Assembly (NCBI GenBank): GCA_020848635.1
Contig: JADLHS010000046.1
Location: 1 to 40,308, forward strand
From: Limisphaerales bacterium
GTDB taxonomy: Bacteria > Verrucomicrobiota > Verrucomicrobiia > Limisphaerales > JADLHS01
Length of the DNA stretch: 40,308 bases
Reading direction: 5' to 3'
Below are positions 17,758 through 26,995 of this stretch, one piece after another. A program made the position numbers and the translations under genes. The first letter of the stretch is position 1, and each line of letters opens with the position of its first letter. The notes beneath the pieces are model-generated. The model saw only the letters and a program-made list of their open reading frames with translations. It did no database searches and was not told where the DNA came from.

Positions 17758-20486
17758 AAAATCACATGAACCATTCCATTCCCCGGCTTTTGCTGGTTTC
17801 ACTTTTGGTCTGCGCCAGCCTCCCTTCCGCCTTTGCGGCGGAGCCAGCGGCGGCCGTGGCGGCGGACGCGGCTGTCCCGGGCGTCCGGGCGATTACCGTG
17901 GTCTGGCGCGACAGTGGCGCCAAGGGCAGCATCGTGGTGCGGCGCGGGCAGATGGCTCCCGGGGGTAAGGGCCTTTCGACCAACGGAACTTTTGACTGTG
18001 CCCAAACTAGCCGGCTCGAATTGTCCGTGGCGGGTGTCGATACGCTGGCGAATGCCGAGCGCGCCCTGATTACGGTTCAGAGAGAAACAAATACATTCAC
18101 ATTTTTTTTGAATGATGTGAGGCGGGACCATCCGATCTTCATTCCGGCTTTCGGCGTGGCGGTGACCGAAGCGGGGGACGGACGCACTTATCAGCAGATA
18201 GCCGCCGCCGTCCAGGCGCGCGGCTTGCGGTCGAATCTCGGACAGATCGAAGCCGAACCAGAGGAAACTTTTGAGCGCGCGGCCCCATCCGTCCGAGTGC
18301 AAAAAGTGGAAACATGGCTGGGCCTGGGTCGCGACCTGCGGCTCTTCAGCGTGAGTCCGCGACTGGAGTGGATCCAGCCGCGTTATCCCTACGGGCCAGT
18401 GAGAGTACAGGACCGCGACGCTCCGCAATTGCAGATGATGCTCGGTCGCGGCTGGGGAGCGGGCGAAGACATTCATCGCCGCCTAGAGGAAGGCGTGCTG
18501 CCCATTCTCCAAGCGACGAAGGTGGATGAGGACATCACTTACCACGCCACGTTATTCACCTCGTTTGAGCAGACACCGTTGCGGAGCGGCACGATTCGCG
18601 GGACACATTTTCTGGTGGCAGACGGGCTGGCGCTTGCCCACATGCTGACGCCGGACCAGCAGGCGGAGTTCGATCGCCTCAAACCCGTGGAGTTGAATCG
18701 TCCCGAGGAGACCGTGCTTTACGTCCGGGTGGTCGCGACCAACACCAGCGCGGTGCCGCGCTACGCGTTCGTCAAGGTCCCCACCGGCCCGCGCGGCTGG
18801 AAGACGACACCACCACACTGGCAATATAAATTCGATGGCTCGCGCGGTTGGAGTCAGCTCACCAACGGGAACGTTTATCTCGTGGGCAAACTCAACGGGC
18901 GGCCCCTGCCGCAGGAAGAAGTTTCCCTCCTGCTCTTCCCGGGCGAGTTGGCAACGGTTGAATTCCGCCTGCCGCATCAGCCGATCCCGGCGGAACGGGC
19001 GGCGGCCCTGGCCGGCCAGGATTTCGACGCCCGGCTGGAGGAAGCGCGCGCTTACTGGCGGACGAAGCTGGACCGCGCCGCGAAGATGCGCGTGCCGGAT
19101 GCCCGGATCAACGAGATGATCCAGGCGGGCCTGCTCCACTTGGACATCATTACCTACGGACTCGAACCCAAAGGCAGTCTGACGGCCCACGTCGGCATTT
19201 ACAACGCCATCGGTTCGGAGAGTTCGCCCATCATCCAGTTCATGGATTCCATGGGCTGGCACGATGTCGCCGGCCGGGCGCTGCAATCCTTCCTCGACAA
19301 ACAGCACACCAACGGGTTCATGCAGAATTTGGGCGACTATATGCTGGAGACGGGCTGCGTCCTCTGGAGCCTCGGCGAGCACTATCGCTACACGCGGGAC
19401 TTGGACTGGGTGCGCAGCATCAAGCCGAAGATGCTGAAATCTGCGGAATATTTACGCGAGTGGCGTCGCCGCAATCAGCGGGAAGAACTGAAGGGCAAGG
19501 GTTATGGGCTGCTGGATGGAAAGGTCGCCGATCCGGAGGATCCCTTCCGGTCTTACATGCTCAACGGCTACACCTATCTCGGCTTTGCCCGCGTCGCGGA
19601 GATGCTGGAACCGATTGATCCCGCCGAGGCGCGTGTCTGGCGCGAGGAAGCGGAGGGACTCAAGCAGGACATCCGGATTTCTTTTTTTGAAACGATGGCG
19701 AAATCGCCGGTGGTGCCGCTGGGTGATGGGAGTTGGGTTCCAAGCGTCGCACCGTGGGCCGACTACAGCGGTCCCGTGCTGCTGCAGGCCGACGGTGGCA
19801 TCTGGTATAGCCACGGCACGGTGACGGCGCGGGATTCGTTGCTCGGGCCGCTCCATCTCCTGTTTCAGGAGGTCATCGCGCCGGACGAGCCGGCGGCGTC
19901 CTTCCTGCTTTCCTACCACAATGAGCTGATGACGAGCCGCAACGCGGGCTTCAGCCAGCCCTACTACAGCCGGCACGACTGGGCGCACCTGCAGCGCGGT
20001 GAGGTGAAGCCGTTTCTGAAGACTTACTACAACACGGTGGCCAGCATGGCCGACCGCGAAACCTACACCTTCTGGGAACATTACTTCACGGCCAGTCCGC
20101 ACAAAACGCATGAGGAAGGCTGGTTCTTGATGCAGACCCGTTGGATGCTCTATCTCGAAAAGGGCGACACGCTGACCTTCCTCCGGGGCGTGCCGCGGAG
20201 ATACCTGGCGGGCGGTCAGCAGATTGATCTCATCGGCGTTGCCACCTACTTCGGGCCGGCGAGCCTGCACGTTGCCACGACGACCGACCAGCGGCGGATC
20301 TCGGCGTACATCGAGTGCAAGTCAGACCGCCAACCACGAACAGTGGAAATTCGGCTGCCCCATCCTGCCGGGCTTCGACCGCAAAGTGTCAAGGGCGGCA
20401 CCTATGATGCCACCACCGAAACCGTGCGGATCGAATCATTCAACGGCACCGCCGAGGTGGAGCTGTTTTTCCCTCCGTCTCCTTAG
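17754..20486 (+). CDS. Large secreted six-hairpin glycosidase-like protein, family not recognised
   Basis: The start at 17754 gives an ATGA overlap with the preceding gene and a signal peptide (MNHSIPRLLLVSLLVCASLP, AFAAE). The 910-aa protein has an N-terminal beta-rich half (to about residue 445) and then an alpha-helical region (about 450-830) typical of (alpha/alpha)6-barrel glycosidases: EMIQAGLLHLDIITYG, SSPIIQFMDSMGWHDVAGRA, FMQNLGDYMLETGCVLWSLG, YTRDLDWVRSIKPKM, GGIWYSHGTVTARDSLLG and EHYFTASPHKTHEEGWFLMQ. A small beta-domain ends it. This pattern suggests a hydrolase acting on oligosaccharides, but no GH family is identified. Gene order implies that it works with its neighbours on one substrate. 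Confidence 0.7.
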   Translation: MKNHMNHSIPRLLLVSLLVCASLPSAFAAEPAAAVAADAAVPGVRAITVVWRDSGAKGSIVVRRGQMAPGGKGLSTNGTFDCAQTSRLELSVAGVDTLANAERALITVQRETNTFTFFLNDVRRDHPIFIPAFGVAVTEAGDGRTYQQIAAAVQARGLRSNLGQIEAEPEETFERAAPSVRVQKVETWLGLGRDLRLFSVSPRLEWIQPRYPYGPVRVQDRDAPQLQMMLGRGWGAGEDIHRRLEEGVLPILQATKVDEDITYHATLFTSFEQTPLRSGTIRGTHFLVADGLALAHMLTPDQQAEFDRLKPVELNRPEETVLYVRVVATNTSAVPRYAFVKVPTGPRGWKTTPPHWQYKFDGSRGWSQLTNGNVYLVGKLNGRPLPQEEVSLLLFPGELATVEFRLPHQPIPAERAAALAGQDFDARLEEARAYWRTKLDRAAKMRVPDARINEMIQAGLLHLDIITYGLEPKGSLTAHVGIYNAIGSESSPIIQFMDSMGWHDVAGRALQSFLDKQHTNGFMQNLGDYMLETGCVLWSLGEHYRYTRDLDWVRSIKPKMLKSAEYLREWRRRNQREELKGKGYGLLDGKVADPEDPFRSYMLNGYTYLGFARVAEMLEPIDPAEARVWREEAEGLKQDIRISFFETMAKSPVVPLGDGSWVPSVAPWADYSGPVLLQADGGIWYSHGTVTARDSLLGPLHLLFQEVIAPDEPAASFLLSYHNELMTSRNAGFSQPYYSRHDWAHLQRGEVKPFLKTYYNTVASMADRETYTFWEHYFTASPHKTHEEGWFLMQTRWMLYLEKGDTLTFLRGVPRRYLAGGQQIDLIGVATYFGPASLHVATTTDQRRISAYIECKSDRQPRTVEIRLPHPAGLRPQSVKGGTYDATTETVRIESFNGTAEVELFFPPSP

Positions 20487-20531
20487 CGCTATTACGATAT
20501 GCAAGGCAATTAAACCCCGACCCTCCAAACC

Positions 20532-23228
20532 ATGCGATTTATCCAATCCATTTTCTTGTTGGCGTTGATGGGCGCGACCTGCGCGGCCTCTGCCGGCGCT
20601 GATTCAGCCGCGCGCCCGGCCGAGAAACTGCCAGAAGATCGCCAACCACCTCCCTTCAATTGGAGCCAGCCGATGCTGATTCCCGTGAAGGTGGAAGTGC
20701 AACCCGGCGGTGCCCGGTTGAGCGCGGGCGGACAGACAATCCGGTTCACGGGCGAACTGTTCCGGCTCGACGCGGATCAGGCGCTCGACGCCAGATGGAA
20801 GATGGCGGAACGGGAGTTCACGACCTTCTCGCTCGACGTTACCGCGCGCGCATCGTCGCGGTTGCGGCGGGTGCAATGGTTCGCGGGTGAATGGGAGCCG
20901 GAGGCGGAACAGGCGATCCAGTCCACCCGGCTCATGGACAACGTGCTTTTTCTGCGCAAGGGCGACGTGTCGTTCTTTCTTTCTCTCGATTTTCCGTTCA
21001 GTCGCATTGACACGAACGGGGTGAGCTACCCGCCAAACGAAACGCTCGCGCCGGACCAGCGATATTCTGCGCACAGTCTCACAATTGGCGCGTGCCGGCT
21101 CTCGGGCATCCGGGTCGGAAAGTATGACCGTGCGGAGATCGAGGCGGTGAGCCGGTATGTCGAGCAGCGGTTTCCGCCGCGCTTCGAGCGGCCCATGTTT
21201 TTGTCGGCCTGCATCGTCAACCGGATGACGTATGTGCGCGATGGACTGATCTTCTATTCGATGCATGACAATCCCACGTTGGGCCTGAATCCGGAGCTGC
21301 TCGAGGAAGACATCCGCCTCTGCGGTGAGCTGGGCATCGAGTATTTTCAGGTTTTCGAGGGCGTGTTCGACTGGCCGGATGAAGCCAAGGCCGGCGCGGC
21401 TTTGCGGAAATTGACGAAGCTGGCAAAGCCGCTCGGCGTGCGGCTGGGCGATTACGTCGGCTTGGATGGGCCGTATTGCCCGCATTACAACTATGAAAAG
21501 CGCTCGCTCGACAAGCCGGAGTGGCGGCAGAAATCCGCCGACGGCAAGGACGGCCCGCCCTGCCTGGCCAGCGGCTACGGGGATTTCCTCCGGGAAAAAC
21601 TTGTCGCGCACAATCGCAAGTATGCGGAGCAAATGATCTGCCTGGATTTCCTCTCCATCCACCCCTGCCACGCGACCAGCCATGGCCACGCGCCCGGCGA
21701 CATTTATCAGCAGGTGCGCGGGCTGGTGGCGCTTTGCGAGGTGCTGGGCGCGATTGATCCGGAGTATCTTGTCTGGTCCAACTCGGGCAACTGGCAGGAT
21801 TTCATGCCCAAACTCACCTGGGTCAACCCGAACGTCTATCTGACCGATCCGATCGTCCGGGGGTATGAGCCCACGCTCAACACGCTGAAAATCCTCGGCG
21901 ACAGTCGCCGGGAGCAGATGGTGAGCATTCACGACCGGTATTTCGTGCCGTTCCGCGCGTTTTGTAACTGCGAATACTACGCCTTCCCGCGCAGCCGGGT
22001 GCATGACCTGCGCGTGTTCGAATACAGCTTCCTGCAGGGGCTGGCGGTGACGCCCAACATCTGTCCCGCCGAAGTCCGCACCTTCTTCAACCGCATCCCC
22101 GGGCCGCAACGCGACGCGTGCGCCCGCTTCATGCGCCGCTGGATGGATTTTGTCCGCAAGAATTTCGACCTCTGGAAACACACGGCGATTGTCAGTGACT
22201 CGCCCGGCATCGGCGCGACGGAAATCTATGCGCACACGCGGGCCGACCGGGGCTTCGTCTGCCTGGTGAATCAAAACCCGTTTCCCCGCACCGCCCGCTT
22301 CCGGCTGGACCAATCCATCGGCCTGACGACCGGCGAGAAATTTTTCGTCAGCGAGATTTATCCGAAAGAAAGCCCGCTGGCCGAACAGGCGCTGCCCGGG
22401 TCGGCGCGCGGCCAGGAATTGGTCTGTGAGGTGCCTCCGCATAGCGTGCGCTTTCTGCAAATCGAGCCGGCGCAAAAGTCGTCACGCTCGCTTCAGGTCC
22501 TCGGGCTTCCGGCCCAAGTGAAGCGGACTTCCTCCGGCTACGACATTGTGCTGTCCGCACCGCAGGGAAAATTGGAAAAGCTTGGCCTGGTTTTCCCACC
22601 GGGCGAAGCCCTCGCGTCGGTCAGCGCCCGTCGTAAGCCTACCGTGAAGGCTTACACCTTCCCGGTCTCGGCGCGCATGGTGGAGCAGAGCGGCAACGTC
22701 GCCCGCGTCGAAGTGCAGTTTCCCCGCGGCCTTGCGCCGCGCGCGTTGGGGAGTTGGAAGGTGACGCCCGGTGACGTGCAGGCGCAACTGCCGGCCAGTG
22801 GCTGCCACTTCCTCGGCGGTTTGGTGCATGGCGCGTTTTCCGAAGACTATGAGGTTGAGCTGAACGTCACGACCAAGCGGGATGCAACGGCGGGCAGCCT
22901 GCCACCAACCGCGCCAACGGAGCAGCCCAAGGCTGAACCGCTGCCGGAGGCCAAACAGCAAACCTTCACGACGAGTTTTGACCTGCCGTTCATCGAATCG
23001 CCCGGCTGGAACGTCATGCCCGGCTACGAAGACGACACGGTGCTGGAACTGGCGTTTGACGACCCGCAGACGGTAAAAAACATCGCCGCCCGCCTTAATG
23101 GCAAGCCGGTCGAGGTCCGGACGTATCCCTGCGCCCGCCGGGGCGAATTCCTGACGCATTATATCGAACTTACCGGCAACGCCAAACCAGGAACCATCGA
23201 GCTGTCGCTCGACATCGAATGGAAATGA
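20532..23228 (+). CDS. Large secreted putative glycosidase (TIM-barrel-like), family not recognised
   Basis: The 898-aa protein has a signal peptide (MRFIQSIFLLALMGATCAAS). An N-terminal beta-rich part (about 45-210) is followed by a barrel-like part with FLSACIVNRMTYVRDGLIFY, GIEYFQVFEGVFDWPDEA, DYVGLDGPYCPHYNY, and ICLDFLSIHPCHATSHGHAP with Asp372 as a candidate nucleophile. EYLVWSNSGNW and EYSFLQGLAVTPNICPAE come next, then a beta-sandwich (GFVCLVNQNPFPRTARFRLD). The order of beta-domain, barrel and beta-sandwich is like clan GH-D (alpha-galactosidase-like) enzymes. That likeness is by eye. The start has no clear ribosome site; it lies 45 bp after the preceding stop, and its own stop overlaps the next ATG. 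Confidence 0.65.
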   Translation: MRFIQSIFLLALMGATCAASAGADSAARPAEKLPEDRQPPPFNWSQPMLIPVKVEVQPGGARLSAGGQTIRFTGELFRLDADQALDARWKMAEREFTTFSLDVTARASSRLRRVQWFAGEWEPEAEQAIQSTRLMDNVLFLRKGDVSFFLSLDFPFSRIDTNGVSYPPNETLAPDQRYSAHSLTIGACRLSGIRVGKYDRAEIEAVSRYVEQRFPPRFERPMFLSACIVNRMTYVRDGLIFYSMHDNPTLGLNPELLEEDIRLCGELGIEYFQVFEGVFDWPDEAKAGAALRKLTKLAKPLGVRLGDYVGLDGPYCPHYNYEKRSLDKPEWRQKSADGKDGPPCLASGYGDFLREKLVAHNRKYAEQMICLDFLSIHPCHATSHGHAPGDIYQQVRGLVALCEVLGAIDPEYLVWSNSGNWQDFMPKLTWVNPNVYLTDPIVRGYEPTLNTLKILGDSRREQMVSIHDRYFVPFRAFCNCEYYAFPRSRVHDLRVFEYSFLQGLAVTPNICPAEVRTFFNRIPGPQRDACARFMRRWMDFVRKNFDLWKHTAIVSDSPGIGATEIYAHTRADRGFVCLVNQNPFPRTARFRLDQSIGLTTGEKFFVSEIYPKESPLAEQALPGSARGQELVCEVPPHSVRFLQIEPAQKSSRSLQVLGLPAQVKRTSSGYDIVLSAPQGKLEKLGLVFPPGEALASVSARRKPTVKAYTFPVSARMVEQSGNVARVEVQFPRGLAPRALGSWKVTPGDVQAQLPASGCHFLGGLVHGAFSEDYEVELNVTTKRDATAGSLPPTAPTEQPKAEPLPEAKQQTFTTSFDLPFIESPGWNVMPGYEDDTVLELAFDDPQTVKNIAARLNGKPVEVRTYPCARRGEFLTHYIELTGNAKPGTIELSLDIEWK

Positions 23229-23485
23229 AGATGAAAGCACAGCTGATGGAGCGCATCTCACTGATGGTGCTGCTGACGCTCAGCGCGGGCGGAAACGCTT
23301 ATTTTGGCGGCACCAGCCAGCCGCAGACGAACGTCGTTGCCTTCACCGCCGCGTGCGACGGCACCGAGCAACGCTATGTTCTGATGCTGCCCGCCAATTC
23401 CAAGGCCGACCAGCCTCGCACCTTGCGAGTGGCCTGCGACGCTGGCAGCACTCGCCGCGTGCGGGTGAGAATCCGTATCCACTGA
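23225..23485 (+). pseudogene. N-terminal remnant of a secreted esterase/alpha-beta hydrolase
   Basis: The ATG at 23225 overlaps the upstream stop (ATGA). The 86-aa product has a weak signal (MERISLMVLLTLSAGGNAYF) and then FTAACDGTEQRYVLMLPANS and QPRTLRVACDAG. That is how secreted prolyl-oligopeptidase-like esterases begin, just before the oxyanion-hole HG segment, but here the sequence turns into STRRVRVRIRIH and stops. No nucleophile elbow is present, so the product cannot be a working hydrolase. Deletion or frameshift of a once complete esterase is likely; family likeness is modest. Confidence 0.5.
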
Positions 23486-23500
23486 CCTCCAACACCTGAA

Positions 23501-24490
23501 ATGAACATGACACTGAAACAACTCACCTGGCAATTGGTCGGCGTTCAGCGCGGTCTGTTACTTGTCTCCACGTTCATCGCACTCTCCCTGCTCGCGCTGT
23601 GCGGCTGCCGGACGCCCGCCCGGACGGATGCGGTGGCCAGTCTTTGCAGCAAATCGGTGGTCGTGCCTAACCTCACCTATCTGAAGGTGGACGGGATTGA
23701 TTTGCAGCTAGATGTCTATATGCCGGCGAAGGAGTTGGGTGGCGCGCCATGGGTGAAGTTTTCCGACGAGCGCAGGCCGGTGTTGCTCTACATCCACGGC
23801 GGCGGCTGGACCGACTTGAACCGGGCATACCGGAATCTGAATTTTCTGCCCTACGTGGAAAAGGGCTGGGCGGTGGTGAATATTGATTACCGACTGCTCA
23901 AGCAAGCCCCGTTTCCGGCCTGCATCGCCGATTGCCGGCACGCGCTGAATTGGATTTACGAGAACGCGGACGGATTCAAATTCGACACTTCAAGGATTGT
24001 GGTTTCGGGGGAATCCGCCGGAGGTCACCTGGCGTTGATGACGGGGTTTCTGACGAACGATGCGGCCCTGGCCATTCCCAACCATCCGATCAACCGGGAA
24101 CTTAAAGTGGCGGCGGTGATAAACTGGTTTGGAATCAGTGATGTCGGCAGGATCATGGAGACTTGGAACTCGCCCAGCTACGTCACCAATCTCGTTGGGG
24201 ACATTTCCAAGAAGGAGGAAATCTACCGGAGCTGCTCCCCGCTGACTCACGTCAATCCTTCCGTTCCTCCGGTCCTGACCATCCACGGCGACGCCGATCA
24301 GGTGGTCCCCTTCATCCACGCGACGCTGCTGCACGACGCGCTGGATCAGTGCTGGGTAAAAAACGCGCTCCATGTGGTTAAAGGCAAAAAGCACGGCAAT
24401 TTCGATGAAACGGAGATGAGTGAGAATTTCCGAATCATCTGGAAATTCCTGGATGAAGTCGGAGTGAACTACCCAACCAAGCGGAAATAA
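23501..24490 (+). CDS. Secreted alpha/beta-hydrolase, HGGGW esterase (BD-FAE/carboxylesterase-like)
   Basis: The 329-aa protein has an N-terminal hydrophobic stretch ending LALCGC, a likely lipoprotein or signal anchor. The oxyanion hole is IHGGGW, the nucleophile elbow GESAGG (Ser172), the acid probably in TIHGDADQVVP, and the catalytic His in GKKHGNF. This full triad marks an active serine esterase of the lipase family used on acetylated or feruloylated polysaccharides. It is the last gene of the plus-strand glycosidase run, 15 bp after the remnant. Confidence 0.88.
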   Translation: MNMTLKQLTWQLVGVQRGLLLVSTFIALSLLALCGCRTPARTDAVASLCSKSVVVPNLTYLKVDGIDLQLDVYMPAKELGGAPWVKFSDERRPVLLYIHGGGWTDLNRAYRNLNFLPYVEKGWAVVNIDYRLLKQAPFPACIADCRHALNWIYENADGFKFDTSRIVVSGESAGGHLALMTGFLTNDAALAIPNHPINRELKVAAVINWFGISDVGRIMETWNSPSYVTNLVGDISKKEEIYRSCSPLTHVNPSVPPVLTIHGDADQVVPFIHATLLHDALDQCWVKNALHVVKGKKHGNFDETEMSENFRIIWKFLDEVGVNYPTKRK

Positions 24491-24536
24491 CAAATCTCGA
24501 TTCCCTTGGGCGACGTCAGACTCGGTGGGCCAGCCG

Positions 24537-25991
24537 CTACTCCGCCGCTTGAATCCGGATCACATGCTTCACCGGCACGAACGCCGCCCGGATGGCCGCT
24601 ACCAACAGAGCCCTCTCGGCCTCCGTCCGCTGCACGGCGGCCTCCATGTCCTTCCTCCCTTCGGCGCCATGAAAGATGTTTTTGATCTGCGTCGTTTCGT
24701 AAGCCTGCTTGGCCGCAACGGCTTCACCCACCTGCGTGAAAGCTTCTGAGAAGGGATTGCTGGCGAAGTCTGCGGCGAGATTTACGCCCGCCAAAAGTTC
24801 CGCGGCGGGATAAGTCTTTATCGTTTCGCCCCACGTCACGCTGTAGTTAGTCGCCGTTGCATTTTTCACCACCAGCCGGAAGCGATTCAGCTCCTGGTTG
24901 AACGGCACCAGAGCCATGCCCGACCGGATGGAGTCGTCGCGGTTGGTCTCGCCCGTGGCGCAGAATGGATAACGCGAACTCGTCAAAGTCACTTCGCCGT
25001 TGGCCACGCCTTCGATCTCGTGCCCTGCGGTCGCTTCCGCCTTTTGCGCGCCGAGATCCACGGTGACCAAGCCGATCTCTCCATCCAGCCCCATCGCGCG
25101 CAGAAACGACCAGGCCATCACTAAGTGCCCCGCCCATCCGGGATGCACGCCATCCTTGCCAGCGATCATGTAGGTCTCGTTTGTAGTCTGGAAACGGGTC
25201 TGGCCCTCGTAACCCGCCTTAAGCATCGGCCAGAACACATCGGCAAACCGACAGCCCTCCTGCGTGGCGATGCCGATGTCAATGTCGCGGAACGCACACA
25301 GGCTGACATTCAACTCGTCGCGGGTGAACAGATCTGGGCGCTTCCACTGGGGCACCTTGCTGACACAGCCGGGTGACCCAACCACCACGCGCGCATCGAC
25401 CGCCTTGAAGGCTTTTACAATCGCGGTGTAGTTCGAGCCATACAAGGCGCCATTCATCATATCGAATGGCCGATAGAGATGGTCGTTCATGCCGTAGCAC
25501 AACGTGGCCACTGTCGGCTGAAAGCGGAGGCAATCGTTCGTCATGCGCTTCAGAAAACCATCCGCTTTTTCGCCACCCCAACCGAACTGACGCACCGTGA
25601 TCTTAAACTGCGGCACGCATACGGTGAGGTAGGTCTCGACGATGCGGGAATACATCTTCTGTTCGGTGATCGAGTCGCCCACAATCGCCAGCCGGTCGCC
25701 TTCTTGGAGCAGTAGCCGCCCCGGCACGGGAGCTTTACGAGGATTGAATTTGGCAAAATACGAGTTTGTCAACTTGGGCTCGTAAACAGTCAAATCATCC
25801 GCAGCCTGGATTGGGCCTGAAACCCAGACCCCGACCAGGGCCACCAATGCTCGGCAGAGTGAAGGCCCGCAAGGAATTTTCAGTTTCGGCGGGAACGGCC
25901 AACGCGCGGAGTTCACGCATTCATCCTGCTGGCAGAATCCGCACCATTCAAGCAATTCGCGATGGGTAATCATTCGCCGAATTAACTCCAA
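24537..25991 (-). CDS. SGNH/GDSL-family esterase, secreted
   Basis: The 484-aa protein carries the SGNH blocks: VGDSITE (Ser107), FGWGGE (Gly), CYGMND (Asn169) and DGVHPG (Asp/His, about 286-290). These form the catalytic set of deacylases and carbohydrate acetyl esterases. A hydrophobic export segment (CRALVALVGVWVSGP, cut near AA-DD) begins only at residue 46, so the true start may lie internal to the ATGs at 25991 and 25973, though no internal ATG is available before it. It is separated from the upstream esterase stop by 4 bp, so both share a transcript. The C-terminal ~130 residues form a beta-rich plus helical tail. Confidence 0.85.
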   Translation of the reverse strand: MELIRRMITHRELLEWCGFCQQDECVNSARWPFPPKLKIPCGPSLCRALVALVGVWVSGPIQAADDLTVYEPKLTNSYFAKFNPRKAPVPGRLLLQEGDRLAIVGDSITEQKMYSRIVETYLTVCVPQFKITVRQFGWGGEKADGFLKRMTNDCLRFQPTVATLCYGMNDHLYRPFDMMNGALYGSNYTAIVKAFKAVDARVVVGSPGCVSKVPQWKRPDLFTRDELNVSLCAFRDIDIGIATQEGCRFADVFWPMLKAGYEGQTRFQTTNETYMIAGKDGVHPGWAGHLVMAWSFLRAMGLDGEIGLVTVDLGAQKAEATAGHEIEGVANGEVTLTSSRYPFCATGETNRDDSIRSGMALVPFNQELNRFRLVVKNATATNYSVTWGETIKTYPAAELLAGVNLAADFASNPFSEAFTQVGEAVAAKQAYETTQIKNIFHGAEGRKDMEAAVQRTEAERALLVAAIRAAFVPVKHVIRIQAAE

Positions 25992-25995
25992 AAGA

Positions 25996-26988
25996 TTAGC
26001 GCCCGGGGCCCTTGAGCTTCGCGATGAGGTAATCCTCCAGTTTGGGATGCTTCACGCCGGGGGCGCCTGGATAGACGAGTTCACACTCGACGCCAACGCT
26101 GCGAAGTTTTTCCTGCAACTTCACGCCGAAGTTTGCCGTATGCGTCGGGTCTTTCTGATCCTGGCCCAAAGCGGGCGGCATGTCGTAGCTGAGGTAGATC
26201 GGCGGGTCATCGGCGGTGACGTGTTCGTAGGGCGAGTATTCCTTGATCCACGGCAGGATGGATTCGCGCGCGGCGAGGAACTGTGCGAACTGCGTGTCCC
26301 GCGTCTTGATGTCCCTCGGGTTGGGCATGAAGCCGAACGCGTGGCCGCCATACTTGCTGTTCGGCGTCCATTCCTTGAGTTGCTTCGGATCAAGCGACGT
26401 CTGCGCGATGTACGCTGCCGCGCACCAGAGGCGCGTGGACTCGCGCGCGATCGGGTCCGCGCTCTTCGGATCGGCGAGATCTTTGCGAAAGGCGAGCCAC
26501 AAACTCGAACACGCGCCCGCCGAACCACCAGTCGCGCCGATGCGTGCGTTGTCAATGCTCCACTCGGCGGCTTTGCTGCGCACGAACTGCAAGGCACGTG
26601 TGATGTCCTCCAGCGGCCATTTCACCGGGGGCTTCACGCCGGCCAGTTGGGCCTGTGTGCTGTAGCGGTAATTGATGGACACAAGGGAGATACCTGCCGC
26701 GAGATATTTCTCCAGATGGGCGACCTCCTTCTTGTCGCCGTACACCCAGCCGCCGCCGTGGATGTGGAAGACCAGCGGCGTGGGCTTGTCCGACTTGGCC
26801 TGGTAAAAATCCAGGACCTGCCGTTCGTGCGTGCCATAGGCGACATTCGCGTGTGTGGGTGCGCGCTGCGCCGCGGGCGCTTTGGCGGGTGCCGTGGTTT
26901 GGGGATTCGCTAGCTTGGCTCCATCGGCGCCAAAGGCGAAGGTGCTGAACAAATACAAAGCGATGACGACAAGGCAGATTTGTTTCAT
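25996..26988 (-). CDS. Secreted alpha/beta-hydrolase, HGGGW esterase
   Basis: The 330-aa protein has a signal peptide (MKQICLVVIALYLFSTFAFG). The oxyanion hole is FHIHGGGWVYGDK, the nucleophile elbow is ATGGSAGA (Ser156), and a late His lies in VKHPKLEDYLIAKL. Family: carboxylesterase/BD-FAE-like serine hydrolase. The ATG overlaps the stop of the longest frame of the upstream hydrolase (ATGA). If that gene uses the corrected frame, the spacing is 7 bp. It probably removes acyl groups from a glycan; substrate unknown. Confidence 0.88.
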   Translation of the reverse strand: MKQICLVVIALYLFSTFAFGADGAKLANPQTTAPAKAPAAQRAPTHANVAYGTHERQVLDFYQAKSDKPTPLVFHIHGGGWVYGDKKEVAHLEKYLAAGISLVSINYRYSTQAQLAGVKPPVKWPLEDITRALQFVRSKAAEWSIDNARIGATGGSAGACSSLWLAFRKDLADPKSADPIARESTRLWCAAAYIAQTSLDPKQLKEWTPNSKYGGHAFGFMPNPRDIKTRDTQFAQFLAARESILPWIKEYSPYEHVTADDPPIYLSYDMPPALGQDQKDPTHTANFGVKLQEKLRSVGVECELVYPGAPGVKHPKLEDYLIAKLKGPGR

Positions 26989-26995
26989 AAATAGA

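Noticed and set aside
20604-22475. 623-codon open frame antisense to the 898-aa protein
   Set aside because: Arg/His-rich with no signal, domain or ribosome site. It mirrors a well-formed secreted protein and is typical of the reverse frame of GC-rich genes.
24491-24536. Possible bidirectional terminator between the convergent esterase genes
   Set aside because: A 46-bp gap without a convincing stem-loop or T-run.
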